Source: an uncultured Prevotellaceae bacterium
GTDB taxonomy: Bacteria; Bacteroidota; Bacteroidia; Bacteroidales; Bacteroidaceae
NCBI GenBank assembly: GCA_902764705.1
Contig: CACWWZ010000020.1
Coordinates: 1-57,275, forward strand
Direction: 5' to 3'
DNA length: 57,275 nt
The position numbers were made by a program, and so were the translations under genes. The notes beneath the pieces were generated by a model. The model did not search any database and was not told where the DNA came from. It saw only the letters and a program-made list of their open reading frames with translations. Positions 1 to 7,128 of the stretch are shown here, piece by piece (position 1 is the stretch's first letter; the number at the start of each line of letters is the position of its first letter).

Positions 1-273
1 AGCTGGAAGCTTTGGCTTTTCATCGAAGAACTGCATGAACCTGAGCCTGTTCTGTACGGCAATCTGCTGACTACAGCCCAGCATTTCGGCTATCGTCTCA
101 GCGGAATACTGAGCCATGTCCCTGGCAAAAGCCTCTGCCTCATTCAAGAAACGAGGTGTTGATAGGCAAATGTCTGTTATAGACTTTAGTTTGTCATTGG
201 ACTTCGTCCCATGTTTCTCACGCTCGACAAAGCGAACAAGTTCACTTTGTTCTCGCTTAATCGAAACATTCAT
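1..273 (-). CDS. Small DNA-binding/mobilization-like protein, C-terminus cut by window edge
   Basis: An open frame reads leftward from the ATG at 273 through the window edge (91 codons seen, no stop). It begins MNVSIKREQSELVRF and later has AETIAEMLGCSQQIAVQNRL, which looks like a helix-turn-helix. The DNA upstream holds a CCCCG-N5-CGGGG hairpin (340-354) of the kind found near relaxase and mobilization genes of Bacteroidales mobilizable elements. I infer an accessory mobilization or DNA-binding protein, but the family is not certain. Residues 5-18 are encoded by a palindromic repeat (221-258) related to others in the window. Confidence 0.4.
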   Translation of the reverse strand, partial: MNVSIKREQSELVRFVEREKHGTKSNDKLKSITDICLSTPRFLNEAEAFARDMAQYSAETIAEMLGCSQQIAVQNRLRFMQFFDEKPKLPA

Positions 274-314
274 GATTTTTGCGGAAGCGAGTATTATCTG
301 CATATGGCGCTATT

Positions 315-464
315 TTATCGGGTCTGAACATTTGAGCTTCCCCGCCAAACGGGGATGCGGCGTAAGCCAAAGGGCAAAAAATGCACCGTCTGCTTGGCCT
401 TACCCACCAAAGACAGGACTTCCTTGTAGTGGCTCTCGTCTGCTATGTACTTAATAAAGCTCAT
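315..464 (-). pseudogene. Truncated phospholipase D-like gene, 5' fragment
   Basis: ATG at 464; 49 residues then a stop. The first ~27 residues (MSFIKYIADESHYKEVLSLV, then GKAKQTV) match the usual start of Bacteroidales phospholipase D-like nuclease proteins, which run to several hundred residues. The reading then changes to a low-complexity tail and terminates, so the rest of the gene is missing. The break falls next to the presumed mobile-element DNA at 1-370, so insertion or deletion by that element is a likely cause. The fragment lies 18 bp downstream of the GlsB-like gene, on the same strand. Confidence 0.5.
340..354. repeat. CCCCG-CCAAA-CGGGG hairpin at the putative element boundary
   Basis: A 5-bp perfect stem with a 5-nt loop, lying between the truncated gene at 315-464 and the mobilization-like gene at 1-273. 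It could belong to the transfer or end region of a mobilizable element. Function is inferred from position only. Confidence 0.35.
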
Positions 465-481
465 TTTTTATTTATGCTCAA

Positions 482-742
482 TCAAAACAGTTTCTTCCAA
501 AGCCACAACACAGTTACGGCACCGACCACGCAAAAGACAAAGTTAGTGAGATAACCTTTGCCAAGAAGTTCAATGTTCAACAGATGGCTGATGAATGTAC
601 CAGCATAACTGCCTATGATGCCAATGATAAGATTCATGCAGCATCCTTTGCCTTCACCGCTCATAATGCGGTTGGCAACATAGCCAACAAGAATGCCTGT
701 CAGTATTGGCCAAGCCGTAAAATCTGCAATATGTTCAAACAT
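482..742 (-). CDS. GlsB/YeaQ/YmgE family membrane protein
   Basis: The 86-residue protein has three hydrophobic segments (about 10-25, 34-55 and 67-82) with Gly-rich turns, the pattern of the transglycosylase-associated GlsB/YeaQ/YmgE family. These small inner-membrane proteins are linked to general or envelope stress; no enzyme activity is established. An internal Cys-Cys (residues 34-35) is seen. The start is 2 bp after the stop of the 176-residue gene at 745-1275, so the two are probably cotranscribed. Confidence 0.8.
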   Translation of the reverse strand: MFEHIADFTAWPILTGILVGYVANRIMSGEGKGCCMNLIIGIIGSYAGTFISHLLNIELLGKGYLTNFVFCVVGAVTVLWLWKKLF

Positions 743-744
743 AA

Positions 745-1275
745 TTATTTCATCTTTGTCATGTGATAGCCCATACGCTTCAGCTGCATGGCAGCTCCCA
801 TTAGGTAGAGCTGGTGCAGACAGACGACGTAGCCGTTGAAGGCCTCTTTTGTGCCAGGCTCCAGACGCTGGTGCATCAGGGCATTATAGACACGGGAGGC
901 ACACTCGCCAGTAACTTTCTCCAGAACAGTATAGTCTATGCCCTGCAGCAAAAGCACTTCCTCACGGATGTATTCATCCATGCTGTCATAGCCCCGCTTG
1001 TCGCGCATATAGGCATAGAGGTCTTCTATCTTTGAGTAGATCTCCCATTCCGTATCCCACATCTTGGCAACTGCCATACCGATATACATCATCCAGCCGA
1101 GGGATGCCGATGGGTAGTCCTGGAACTCCCTGATGCCATCGGGGATGTAAGCCTTGGCTATCTCTTCCCATTTATCTTCTACATCGGGACATTCCGGCAA
1201 ACGCTCGTCCACTTCCTTCATCGACAGCAGGAACTGGTGAAGGTCTTTTCTCATTATCTCTTCAAAATTCTCCAT
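745..1275 (-). CDS. Conserved hypothetical protein, 176 aa
   Basis: I do not recognise a named domain. The protein is soluble, acidic and largely helical by composition, with no signal peptide. It has a hydrophobic patch (SLGWMMYIGMAVAKMW) around residues 58-73 and a Met/Leu-rich C-terminus. It looks like one of the uncharacterised Bacteroidales proteins that travel with small stress genes. It starts 7 bp after the stop of the 81-residue gene (1283-1528) and ends 2 bp before the GlsB-like gene, which suggests one leftward operon. Confidence 0.6.
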   Translation of the reverse strand: MENFEEIMRKDLHQFLLSMKEVDERLPECPDVEDKWEEIAKAYIPDGIREFQDYPSASLGWMMYIGMAVAKMWDTEWEIYSKIEDLYAYMRDKRGYDSMDEYIREEVLLLQGIDYTVLEKVTGECASRVYNALMHQRLEPGTKEAFNGYVVCLHQLYLMGAAMQLKRMGYHMTKMK

Positions 1276-1282
1276 ATATCAT

Positions 1283-1528
1283 CTATAACTTTTGCTCTAA
1301 TCTCTCAACAGCCTGAGTAATATCCTCTCCAAACCGCTTGTGATCTCTCAGGAAATCAGTCCTGCCGTCGGATATGGCTTCATAGAGTTCCTGGCTCATA
1401 TCGTCCACATAACTGCCAATGGCCAGCTCGATGTCATCCTTCTGCCAGTCGAGGGTAGAATGGATATAGACGTTCCGTTTCTGATGCAGGAAGCTATATG
1501 CGGTCTCTATGCTGTCCTTCGTAATCAT
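1283..1528 (-). CDS. Hypothetical protein, 81 aa
   Basis: A small, highly charged protein (DDIELAIGSYVDDMSQEL in the middle), probably all helical, with no signal or membrane segment. Its start at 1528 overlaps the stop of the DUF4250 gene by 4 bp (ATGA-type overlap), so translation is probably coupled. No function can be given. Confidence 0.55.
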   Translation of the reverse strand: MITKDSIETAYSFLHQKRNVYIHSTLDWQKDDIELAIGSYVDDMSQELYEAISDGRTDFLRDHKRFGEDITQAVERLEQKL

Positions 1529-1725
1529 TGGTCGTAGCCGATGGGACGGAATTGTTTCTGTTGTTCACTCCAGACGAACCCTCTCTTGTAGAGGTAGTCC
1601 TTGATATCTTTTGGTTCCTTATTAAAGGCATAGCATAGTGATTCCAGCGTGTCAAACTCCTCGTCACGAAGGAGCATATTTACGCTCGAAACCAATATGG
1701 CAGGGTCTTTTGGCAGGAAATCCAT
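1525..1725 (-). CDS. DUF4250 domain protein, 66 aa
   Basis: The protein begins MDFLPKDPAILVSSVNMLLRD and continues with a short acidic helical region and YKRGFVWSEQQKQF, the full extent and signature of the DUF4250 family (LPKDPAxLxSxVNxxLRD), small proteins of unknown role found mainly in gut Firmicutes and Bacteroidota. The frame is open further upstream, but the family start and the next gene boundary place the ATG at 1725. It overlaps the following 81-residue gene by 4 bp. Confidence 0.75.
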   Translation of the reverse strand: MDFLPKDPAILVSSVNMLLRDEEFDTLESLCYAFNKEPKDIKDYLYKRGFVWSEQQKQFRPIGYDQ

Positions 1726-1729
1726 CGTT

Positions 1730-2266
1730 TTATATGCTTTTGCCCATTTCAAATGCTTCCTGCAGCTTGGCATGTCCCTCGATGGCTTTTGGTTCATTGA
1801 CACCTCCGCAGAATAGAGTGCCAGCCAAACGGCTCTTGGGATAGCAGGCAATCCAACCGCCAAGACCAGTCTCGGCACGCTTTGGAGTTTCTGGATCATT
1901 ATCAGCTGCTGTAGTCAGTAGATAGACATCGCGGAACTTGTAATCCCTTCCATACATGGCATTCATACGGTCTATGAGGGTCTTCATCTGTCCGCACATC
2001 TCGTAATAGTAGATGGGAGTAGCCCATACCACCACTTCAGCTTCCATCACCTTGGCCATGATGTCGTTCACATCATCCTTTAAGACACATTTACCCAGCT
2101 TATGGCAGCCCAGGCAACCCTTGCAGAACTGGATATTCATGTCTGAGAGTGAAATCTTCTCAACTTCGTTTCCAGCAGCCTTGGCTCCTTCCACGAACTT
2201 GTCAGCGAGCATGTCGCTGTTTGAACCATGACGAAGGCTCGTCGAAATAACTATTATTCTTTTCAT
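1730..2266 (-). CDS. Flavodoxin-fold NAD(P)H-dependent oxidoreductase with Cys motif
   Basis: The 178-residue protein opens MKRIIVISTSLRHGSNSDML, an FMN phosphate-binding loop of the NADPH-dependent FMN reductase / iron-sulfur flavoprotein superfamily. The CKGCLGCHKLGKC motif (about residues 48-60) gives four cysteines as in ISF-like proteins, and ATPIYYYEMCGQMK is the typical second FMN contact. It probably transfers electrons from NAD(P)H to quinones or other small acceptors in the cytosol. I chose the ATG at 2266 because residues upstream do not fit the family. Two related genes are at 14530-15255 and 34222-34794. Confidence 0.85.
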   Translation of the reverse strand: MKRIIVISTSLRHGSNSDMLADKFVEGAKAAGNEVEKISLSDMNIQFCKGCLGCHKLGKCVLKDDVNDIMAKVMEAEVVVWATPIYYYEMCGQMKTLIDRMNAMYGRDYKFRDVYLLTTAADNDPETPKRAETGLGGWIACYPKSRLAGTLFCGGVNEPKAIEGHAKLQEAFEMGKSI

Positions 2267-2273
2267 GTGTATC

Positions 2274-2822
2274 TTATTTAATTTCTTCCAATTCACCTGT
2301 TTCGGAGTCGATGATAAACCCACGAACTACGATATCATTTGGCACAAGAGGGTGGGTCTTGATGGTCTCAACTGTCTTGCGGACGGATTCGGGGGTATCC
2401 TTAAAGCCCTCCAGCCAATGATCCAGGTTGATGCCGCACTTGCGGATGGTGTCAAGTGTCTCATCCGTCACGCCACGGGCAATCATTTCATGATGGAAGT
2501 GGTCATAACTCATGTGGCATGCTCCGCAATGCGAGTGAGCCACCACCATGATTTCCTTCACGCCCAGCTCATAGATAGCCACTATGAGGCTTCGCATAGC
2601 TGAGTCGAAGGCTGAAATCACCAGACCACCTGCGTTCTTGATGATCTTAGCATCACCGTTCTTCAACCCTAGAGCTGCAGGGAGCAGTTCGGTCAGTCTG
2701 GTGTCCATACACGACAGCACCGCCAACTTCTTATCGGGGTATTTATCGGTCAGATACTTCTCGTAGCCTTTCTGCGCCACGAACTCTTTATTGTAGGCAA
2801 TAATCTGATCAATCATATGCAT
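2274..2822 (-). CDS. Beta-class carbonic anhydrase
   Basis: The 182-residue protein carries the beta-carbonic anhydrase zinc signatures: SCMDTRL (Cys-x-Asp-x-Arg, about residues 38-44) and HSHCGAC (His-x2-Cys, about 96-102). It interconverts CO2 and bicarbonate in the cytosol, and its short form resembles the type common in Firmicutes and Bacteroidota. The C-terminus VVRGFIIDSETGELEEI is informative because a closely related tail without the rest of the gene is found at 15279-15348. An alternative start two codons in (MIDQ) is equally good. It follows DoxX directly. Confidence 0.9.
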   Translation of the reverse strand: MHMIDQIIAYNKEFVAQKGYEKYLTDKYPDKKLAVLSCMDTRLTELLPAALGLKNGDAKIIKNAGGLVISAFDSAMRSLIVAIYELGVKEIMVVAHSHCGACHMSYDHFHHEMIARGVTDETLDTIRKCGINLDHWLEGFKDTPESVRKTVETIKTHPLVPNDIVVRGFIIDSETGELEEIK

Positions 2823-3254
2823 TCATTCTTTAAATTTACCTTTTGCCCAAAGTCTCCAGTATTTCCAGCCACCAGTAGTCCATAAGGCTAAGAAGATAAG
2901 AACTGGCTGGAAGAACAGTCGGATAAGACGCAGATTGTCGGTATTGAGGCCGAATGCGTCAATGTGGTTCACATACTGGTTGATATTGCCAGGGAAGATG
3001 GCTACATAAAAAAATGCCAGCAGAGCACCTGCGATTGCCCTTTTCTTCGCTACAAGGAAGATGATGCCAAGGCCAAAGGCTATTTCTACTACGCCGGATG
3101 CAAGTACGACAAAGTCAGTAAAGCCAGGACTGAACTGTAGCCATGTAGGCACTTGTGCTACAAACTCCTGACGGTTGAACGTCAGATGACTAAAACCTGC
3201 ATAGGTCATAAATGCTCCTAACAGCAGGCGGAAGATTAGTTTTACGTACTTCAT
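2823..3254 (-). CDS. DoxX family membrane protein
   Basis: The 143-residue protein has four predicted membrane helices and the DoxX-family start (KLIFRLLLGAFMTYAGFSHL). DoxX proteins are small inner-membrane proteins linked to quinone or thiosulfate redox and oxidative stress; the exact substrate is unknown. The gene is packed against the carbonic anhydrase gene (stop and start adjoin) and begins 1 bp after the lipoprotein gene at 3256-3615. Confidence 0.8.
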   Translation of the reverse strand: MKYVKLIFRLLLGAFMTYAGFSHLTFNRQEFVAQVPTWLQFSPGFTDFVVLASGVVEIAFGLGIIFLVAKKRAIAGALLAFFYVAIFPGNINQYVNHIDAFGLNTDNLRLIRLFFQPVLIFLALWTTGGWKYWRLWAKGKFKE

Positions 3255-3255
3255 A

Positions 3256-3615
3256 TTATTGGTTCTTTTTCAAATAATCGAATAATTCAATTGTTCCTGC
3301 GTCGTTTCTGACATCAAGAGTAGGAACATACTCTTCCATTCTTGTAGTGCCAGTGGCTTTATCGACGTAGAAATTGACGAATGCCCCTGTATAACTGCGG
3401 AAAACCACCTGATAGGCAGAATCGGTCTCTTCTCCCATCTGAACATACATGATGGAAGGATTCTCCTTAGCTATGCTCCAGTCATATGCGCTATGGCAAT
3501 AGTTGCTGACTCCTTCATAGGCCATTTCTGCTGTTATTTTACTCTTTGTGGAATTGGCTCCACATGAGCAGAATATCAGGGCTGTCAATATGAGTGAAAG
3601 GGCGATATGTTTCAT
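3256..3615 (-). CDS. Small lipoprotein, 119 aa
   Basis: The ATG at 3615 gives MKHIALSLILTALIFCSCGA, a lipoprotein signal peptide with lipobox FCSC. The mature part has no recognised domain but contains alternating strand-like segments (YQVVFRSYTGAFVNFYVD, TGTTRMEEYVP), suggesting a small periplasmic beta-rich fold. A TATCTTTG -7 box (3657-3664) sits upstream, so this is probably the first gene of the DoxX / carbonic anhydrase operon. Confidence 0.75.
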   Translation of the reverse strand: MKHIALSLILTALIFCSCGANSTKSKITAEMAYEGVSNYCHSAYDWSIAKENPSIMYVQMGEETDSAYQVVFRSYTGAFVNFYVDKATGTTRMEEYVPTLDVRNDAGTIELFDYLKKNQ

Positions 3616-3656
3616 ATGCAAACACGCGTAATACCTAAATACACTTAATTTATTTG

Positions 3657-3694
3657 CAAAGATAGTGAAAATCATGGAATTTTCGCTAAATTTG
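3657..3694. promoter_or_regulatory. Divergent promoter pair between lipoprotein and thioesterase genes
   Basis: On the minus strand TATCTTTG (3657-3664) faces the lipoprotein gene. On the plus strand TAAATTTG (3687-3694) faces the thioesterase gene. Both are good Bacteroidota -7 boxes, and their left ends are exactly 30 bp apart. The -33 motifs are weak. Confidence 0.7.
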
Positions 3695-3723
3695 CATCGA
3701 CATTTATGATAGTTTAGTAAGAA

Positions 3724-4095
3724 ATGATAGAAATAGGACTGAAATACACGAGTGAATTGACAGTTACTGATGCTGTGACCGCTATGGCAGTCGGTTCCGG
3801 TGATATGCCCGTTCTCGCCACTCCGATGATGATGGCACTGATGGAAAATGCTGCCATGCTTGCCGTCAAGAATGAACTGCCGGAAGGCTGTACGACTGTT
3901 GGCGGTCATATTGAGTCTTCTCATTTGAAGCCCTCAAAGATTGGTGATGTTGTGAAAGCAACTGCTGAGGTAACAAAGGTAGATGGAAAGAAGATAGAAT
4001 TCAAGGTGTCTGCTCATTCCGGCGAGACTTTGCTTGGAGAAGGAACACATCTGAGATTCATCGTGGATAAGGAAATATTTATGTCAAGACTATAA
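3724..4095 (+). CDS. Thioesterase family protein (hotdog fold, FlK-like)
   Basis: The 123-residue single hotdog-domain protein begins MIEIGLKYTSELTVTD. It has the pattern LATPMMMALMENAAML and TVGGHIESSHLKPSKIGD that is typical of fluoroacetyl-CoA-thioesterase-like proteins. The family hydrolyses acyl-CoA thioesters in the cytosol. It is the first gene of a rightward operon that also contains crcB, a fluoride channel. The pairing of an FlK-like fold with a fluoride exporter is suggestive, but most members of this family act on other acyl-CoAs. Confidence 0.8.
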   Translation: MIEIGLKYTSELTVTDAVTAMAVGSGDMPVLATPMMMALMENAAMLAVKNELPEGCTTVGGHIESSHLKPSKIGDVVKATAEVTKVDGKKIEFKVSAHSGETLLGEGTHLRFIVDKEIFMSRL

Positions 4096-4099
4096 GATT

Positions 4100-4249
4100 A
4101 TGGCATACACAGGACGTTTCGGACAGTCAGATGATTTCCGTCGTGAGGAACTGATACGTGTAATAGAGCATTCTGTAGAGAATCTGACCCTTCAGGAACT
4201 CGAAGCACTGTACTACGATATGTCGACGAAAAACTATATAAACGAATGA
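4100..4249 (+). CDS. Small protein, 49 aa
   Basis: An ATG 4 bp after the thioesterase stop opens a 49-codon frame (MAYTGRFGQSDDFRREELIR...). The product is acidic and helical, with no membrane segment. Its TGA overlaps the ATG of the next small gene (ATGA at 4246-4249), the same coupling seen through the rest of this operon; this is the main evidence that it is real. No family is recognised. Confidence 0.6.
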   Translation: MAYTGRFGQSDDFRREELIRVIEHSVENLTLQELEALYYDMSTKNYINE

Positions 4250-4446
4250 AACTAAAGAAACGAAAAATCAAGTATGCTGCAATATTTTGCCTCTGCTGGT
4301 TTGCCTTCTTAGTCATTCTGGTTGATGGAGTCCTGAAATTCCTGACTTTGGTTGATTACTTCGGTTCATATGCATTGGTTGAGATAACGCTATTGCTATT
4401 GGTCATTTTACCCACAATCGCAGTTTACAAATTAACAAAAAAATGA
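4246..4446 (+). CDS. Small membrane protein, 66 aa
   Basis: A basic N-terminus (MKLKKRKIKY) is followed by two hydrophobic helices (about residues 11-32 and 40-62), giving a two-pass inner-membrane protein with cytosolic ends. It overlaps the genes on both sides by 4 bp (ATGA), including crcB. It may assist or accompany the fluoride channel; that is inference from position. Confidence 0.65.
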   Translation: MKLKKRKIKYAAIFCLCWFAFLVILVDGVLKFLTLVDYFGSYALVEITLLLLVILPTIAVYKLTKK

Positions 4447-4811
4447 TTCGAAATCTTTTATTGGTAGCACTTGGTGGCGCAGGAGGCTCAGTATTACGAT
4501 ACCTGCTTTCAAATATCAACACCTCGTTCCCTTGGGGTACGTTCGCAGTTAACGTACTTGGTTCATTTCTTATAGGACTTTTAGTAGGCCTCATGAGCAA
4601 AGGTGTATTATCACCAGAGATGAAGTTGTTGCTTGTCACAGGTTTCTGTGGCGGTTTTACTACCTTCAGCACCTTTGCCAACGAATCCTTTAGCATGATG
4701 AAAGCGGGCGACGTTCTGCTGACGGCCCTGTACGTTGGCGCCAGTGTTATTATCGGTATTCTGGCTGTTTGGGGCGGCATGACGCTTTCAAACATTTCAA
4801 TTCGAGGATAA
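4443..4811 (+). CDS. crcB: Fluoride ion channel CrcB/Fluc
   Basis: The 122-residue, four-helix protein has all Fluc signatures: GGAGGSVLRYLLS near the N-terminus, WGTFAVNVLGSFLIG in helix 2, and GFCGGFTTFSTFANE in helix 3 (the Phe-box and polar track). CrcB forms a dual-topology dimer that exports fluoride from the cytosol. No crcB-type fluoride riboswitch is evident within the operon; expression probably comes from the promoter at 3687. Confidence 0.92.
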   Translation: MIRNLLLVALGGAGGSVLRYLLSNINTSFPWGTFAVNVLGSFLIGLLVGLMSKGVLSPEMKLLLVTGFCGGFTTFSTFANESFSMMKAGDVLLTALYVGASVIIGILAVWGGMTLSNISIRG

Positions 4812-4815
4812 CAAC

Positions 4816-5154
4816 ATGACACTACGTGAACTCATAAACTTCGTCGATTCTGAGCAGTATAGCGACAATGCGCTATACCAGGAACTCCGTGAAACTAAGC
4901 CGGAATATGGCTCCAGCAGACATATTCAGGTTAAGTTAATCGACGGGGAAATTGCTATCACCAATGCCCATGTCGGCTCTTTGGGCGATATTCTCACATA
5001 CCCAATTGACGTTGAACCTGATTTGAAAATCTCAAAAGTCCAACTATTGGATACCATCCTCCATGAACTTTCCTCCAACGGTTTCAGTGAATCGGAGGAG
5101 TCTGATTTCTGGAGTGATTTCGACAATCTACAAAAAGCAAAGATAGTACGATGA
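4816..5154 (+). CDS. Hypothetical protein, 112 aa
   Basis: A soluble acidic protein starting MTLRELINFVDSEQYSDNALYQEL, with no signal peptide or known motif. It reads like a small mixed alpha/beta domain (IQVKLIDGEIAITNAHV). It follows crcB by 4 bp and overlaps the next gene by 4 bp (ATGA at 5151-5154), so it belongs to the same operon. Confidence 0.6.
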   Translation: MTLRELINFVDSEQYSDNALYQELRETKPEYGSSRHIQVKLIDGEIAITNAHVGSLGDILTYPIDVEPDLKISKVQLLDTILHELSSNGFSESEESDFWSDFDNLQKAKIVR

Positions 5155-5387
5155 CAGACTTCGATTCCATTTGGCGCAATCAGGATGAGATAAGGACGGT
5201 TGTGAATGCCGTTCTGGGTGAATGTATCTGGAATCTGGCCTATGATGAAAGGCGTAGTGCCATCGTTCTTGAACTGACTGTTACCCTTGAAGAAGATGCC
5301 GTCAGTGATTTGTGCTGCCAGTTCCCGATACCGGCTGACTATGACGGGGTAGGATTGAGGGGTACGAAGTTTGTATTCTACCTGTAA
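5151..5387 (+). CDS. Hypothetical protein, 78 aa
   Basis: Last gene of the crcB operon. It is coupled by an ATGA overlap to the 112-residue gene and ends with a short beta-rich region (GVGLRGTKFVFYL). No family is recognised. The two genes may encode partner subunits because they are translationally coupled. Confidence 0.55.
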   Translation: MTDFDSIWRNQDEIRTVVNAVLGECIWNLAYDERRSAIVLELTVTLEEDAVSDLCCQFPIPADYDGVGLRGTKFVFYL

Positions 5388-5391
5388 CAAA

Positions 5392-5425
5392 AATAGGGAA
5401 CCCCATCTCTGAGATTCCCGGGAGT
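5392..5425 (-). terminator. Terminator-like hairpin, duplicated at 17252-17282
   Basis: On the minus strand GGGAA and TTCCC arms enclose a TCTCAGAGATGGGG loop and are followed by TATTTTTG. Almost the same segment occurs downstream of the decayed paralogue at 17318, so the 3' flank was duplicated with the gene. Confidence 0.5.
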
Positions 5426-5459
5426 CCTCTTGCGAGGCATATAATAGAGGCAAGTAAAC

Positions 5460-5541
5460 AACGTTTTCATTAAGCCGAGAGCAGAGGCCAAACTTGCTTG
5501 GACTATGCCGAGGCAAGGAAAAGGTCGGATAAAATCCAACC
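5460..5541 (+). repeat. ~82-bp dispersed repeat, copy A
   Basis: This segment matches 9452-9532 on the opposite strand at about 90% identity by eye (8 differences in 80). Read on the minus strand it begins with the hairpin GGTTGGAT-TTT-ATCCGACC followed by TTTTCC, which can act as a terminator for the gene at 5542-6093. It continues into a palindromic core with AGCCGAGAGC at one end. In the related locus at 17.3 kb this segment is absent, as if it had inserted just after the stop codon here. Confidence 0.7.
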
Positions 5542-6093
5542 TTAGCGGCGACCTCCGAAGTGGCCGGAACCACTATTGTGCTTGTTCGTATTGTGAGACA
5601 AGTCGCGATTGTTGCTTGTTGTATTTCTCCAAGTAGAACCATTTCCGCTTGACTTCTTGTTGTTGCCACCCTTGTAGCTTACATAAGCCTTGGGGCGAGC
5701 CTTGTAGAAGTGGCTCTTGTTGGAATAGTGGCTGTAGACGTTGATAGTCCAGTTACCGTTCTTCCAAGTCAGCGGGCGATAGAAGTAGCTCATATCCATG
5801 AACTTCTCATACTGCCATGCAGTCAGCACGTACTTCAGGTCGGTGTTACGGCGGTTCCACCAGGTGCCATAGGCATCGTTGCGACCGTTCACACTCATCA
5901 GGTAGTCCAGATTGATCTCGTAGACGGCATCATACTGGGCATCCGTCAGATTCAACTCATAGGCCATTTTGTCCGAGAGGAAGAGTGCCTCGTTCTTTGC
6001 TGCTGTATAGCTCATTGCGTTGGCCGTGATAGTCATTGCCATCATCATTGCCATAATCATCAAACGCTTAGTGCGCACAATCGTTTTATTCAT
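5542..6093 (-). CDS. Secreted Gly/Asn-rich protein, 183 aa
   Basis: The protein begins with a basic then Met-rich hydrophobic signal region (MNKTIVRTKRLMIMAMMMAM, cleavage probably after TANA). A helical domain follows, containing LTDAQYDAVYEINLDYL and Trp/Tyr-rich stretches (about residues 30-115). The C-terminal ~60 residues are low-complexity Asn/Ser/Gly ending GSGHFGGRR. This resembles small exported proteins of unknown function common in Prevotella. A decayed relative with the same C-terminus lies at 17318-17413. Confidence 0.65.
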   Translation of the reverse strand: MNKTIVRTKRLMIMAMMMAMTITANAMSYTAAKNEALFLSDKMAYELNLTDAQYDAVYEINLDYLMSVNGRNDAYGTWWNRRNTDLKYVLTAWQYEKFMDMSYFYRPLTWKNGNWTINVYSHYSNKSHFYKARPKAYVSYKGGNNKKSSGNGSTWRNTTSNNRDLSHNTNKHNSGSGHFGGRR

Positions 6094-6345
6094 AACTTAG
6101 TCTCCTATCTTTAAATTGTTAGACATTTGTTTCTTATTCTCACCTCTTTGACGTCAAGGAGGGGACGACAAATCCTGGATTATTCCTATAAATATGGGGT
6201 ATTTTCCCTAAATCGCATTAGGGGAATCCCCGTGAGATACTTAAAGATTGTTGGAAATACGGCTATATAGTACAGATTCTGAGGATTATTCAGTACCTTT
6301 GAGCTTCGCTCGAAGATACTCACGCTCGGAAATACTCAAATATTA
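6094..6345. other. Intergenic region with three short palindromes
   Basis: The 300-bp gap holds no gene. It contains TTGACGTCAA (6148-6157), CCCTAA-N6-TTAGGG (6206-6223) and a GGGGAATCCCC palindrome just after it. Further on, at 6298-6335, is an imperfect repeat with GCTTCGCTCGAAG and CACGCTCGG resembling the palindromic repeat family of this window. No standard -7 box is seen for the leftward gene, so an alternative sigma factor or regulator may be involved. Confidence 0.45.
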
Positions 6346-6377
6346 TTTGGTATTTCTCTCACTTATTCGTATCTTTG
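6346..6377 (+). promoter_or_regulatory. Consensus promoter of the cyclophilin gene
   Basis: TTTG (6346-6349), 20 bp, then TATCTTTG (6370-6377): an exact Bacteroidota vegetative promoter. The ATG lies 20 bp downstream. Confidence 0.85.
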
Positions 6378-6397
6378 CACCCAAAATTACAAAGGAT

Positions 6398-7126
6398 ATG
6401 AAGGTAAAAATACAGACAATGCTGGGCGACATCGTGGTTCGCCTGTATGACGAGACTCCCATCCACCGTGACAATTTCATAAAGTTGGTGAAGGATGGCT
6501 ATTATGATGGTACACTGTTCCATCGTGTGATTAAGGACTTTATGATTCAGGGCGGTGATCCCGACTCGAAGGGTGCTCCTGCTGGCAAGATGCTGGGTGT
6601 CGGTGGCCCTGACTATACGCTGGAGGCAGAGATCAAGGACGGCCTGTTCCATAAACGTGGTGCCTTGGCTGCAGCACGTCAGGGTGATGAGGTGAATCCT
6701 GAGCGCAGAAGCAGCGGTTCACAGTTCTATATCGTCTGGGGACAAGTCTATAATGAAGGCCAGCTCCGTCAGTTCTCCAAGCAGCTGAAGATGCAGAAGA
6801 TCCAGTCGGCCTTCAATCAGCTGGCCGCTCAGCATCGTGACGAAATCATGCAGATGCGCCGTGAGCGTAATCGTGTCGGTCTTCAGGAGTTGCAGGACAA
6901 ACTGGCTGCCGAAGCAGAAGCACAAGTAACTGGTAATGGTCTGACTGACGAACAGCTGAAGATTTACTCTACCATTGGCGGTACGCCTCACCTCGATGGC
7001 CAGTACACGGTATTCGGAGAAGTAGATGAGGGCCTTGATGTCGTGGAAATGATCCAACAGACTGCAACCGCTCGTGGCGACCGTCCTGTTGATGATATTG
7101 AAATGAGAATGATATTGGTGGATTAG
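6398..7126 (+). CDS. Cyclophilin-type peptidyl-prolyl cis-trans isomerase
   Basis: The 242-residue protein starts MKVKIQTMLGDIVVRLYDET and contains cyclophilin motifs FHRVIKDFMIQGGDP (catalytic Arg/Phe region), SGSQFYI, and the C-terminal GTPHLDGQYTVFGEV. A charged helical insertion of about 80 residues (QLKMQKIQSAFNQLAAQHRD...) splits the barrel between SQFYIV and TPHLDG, as in other Bacteroidales versions. The frame is open upstream, but the promoter at 6370 places the start at 6398. There is no signal peptide, so it acts in the cytosol as a folding catalyst. Confidence 0.9.
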   Translation: MKVKIQTMLGDIVVRLYDETPIHRDNFIKLVKDGYYDGTLFHRVIKDFMIQGGDPDSKGAPAGKMLGVGGPDYTLEAEIKDGLFHKRGALAAARQGDEVNPERRSSGSQFYIVWGQVYNEGQLRQFSKQLKMQKIQSAFNQLAAQHRDEIMQMRRERNRVGLQELQDKLAAEAEAQVTGNGLTDEQLKIYSTIGGTPHLDGQYTVFGEVDEGLDVVEMIQQTATARGDRPVDDIEMRMILVD

Positions 7127-7128
7127 AA

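Noticed and set aside
4430-4445. Fluoride riboswitch before crcB
   Set aside because: crcB overlaps the preceding gene; there is no room for a leader there, and none was recognised before the thioesterase.
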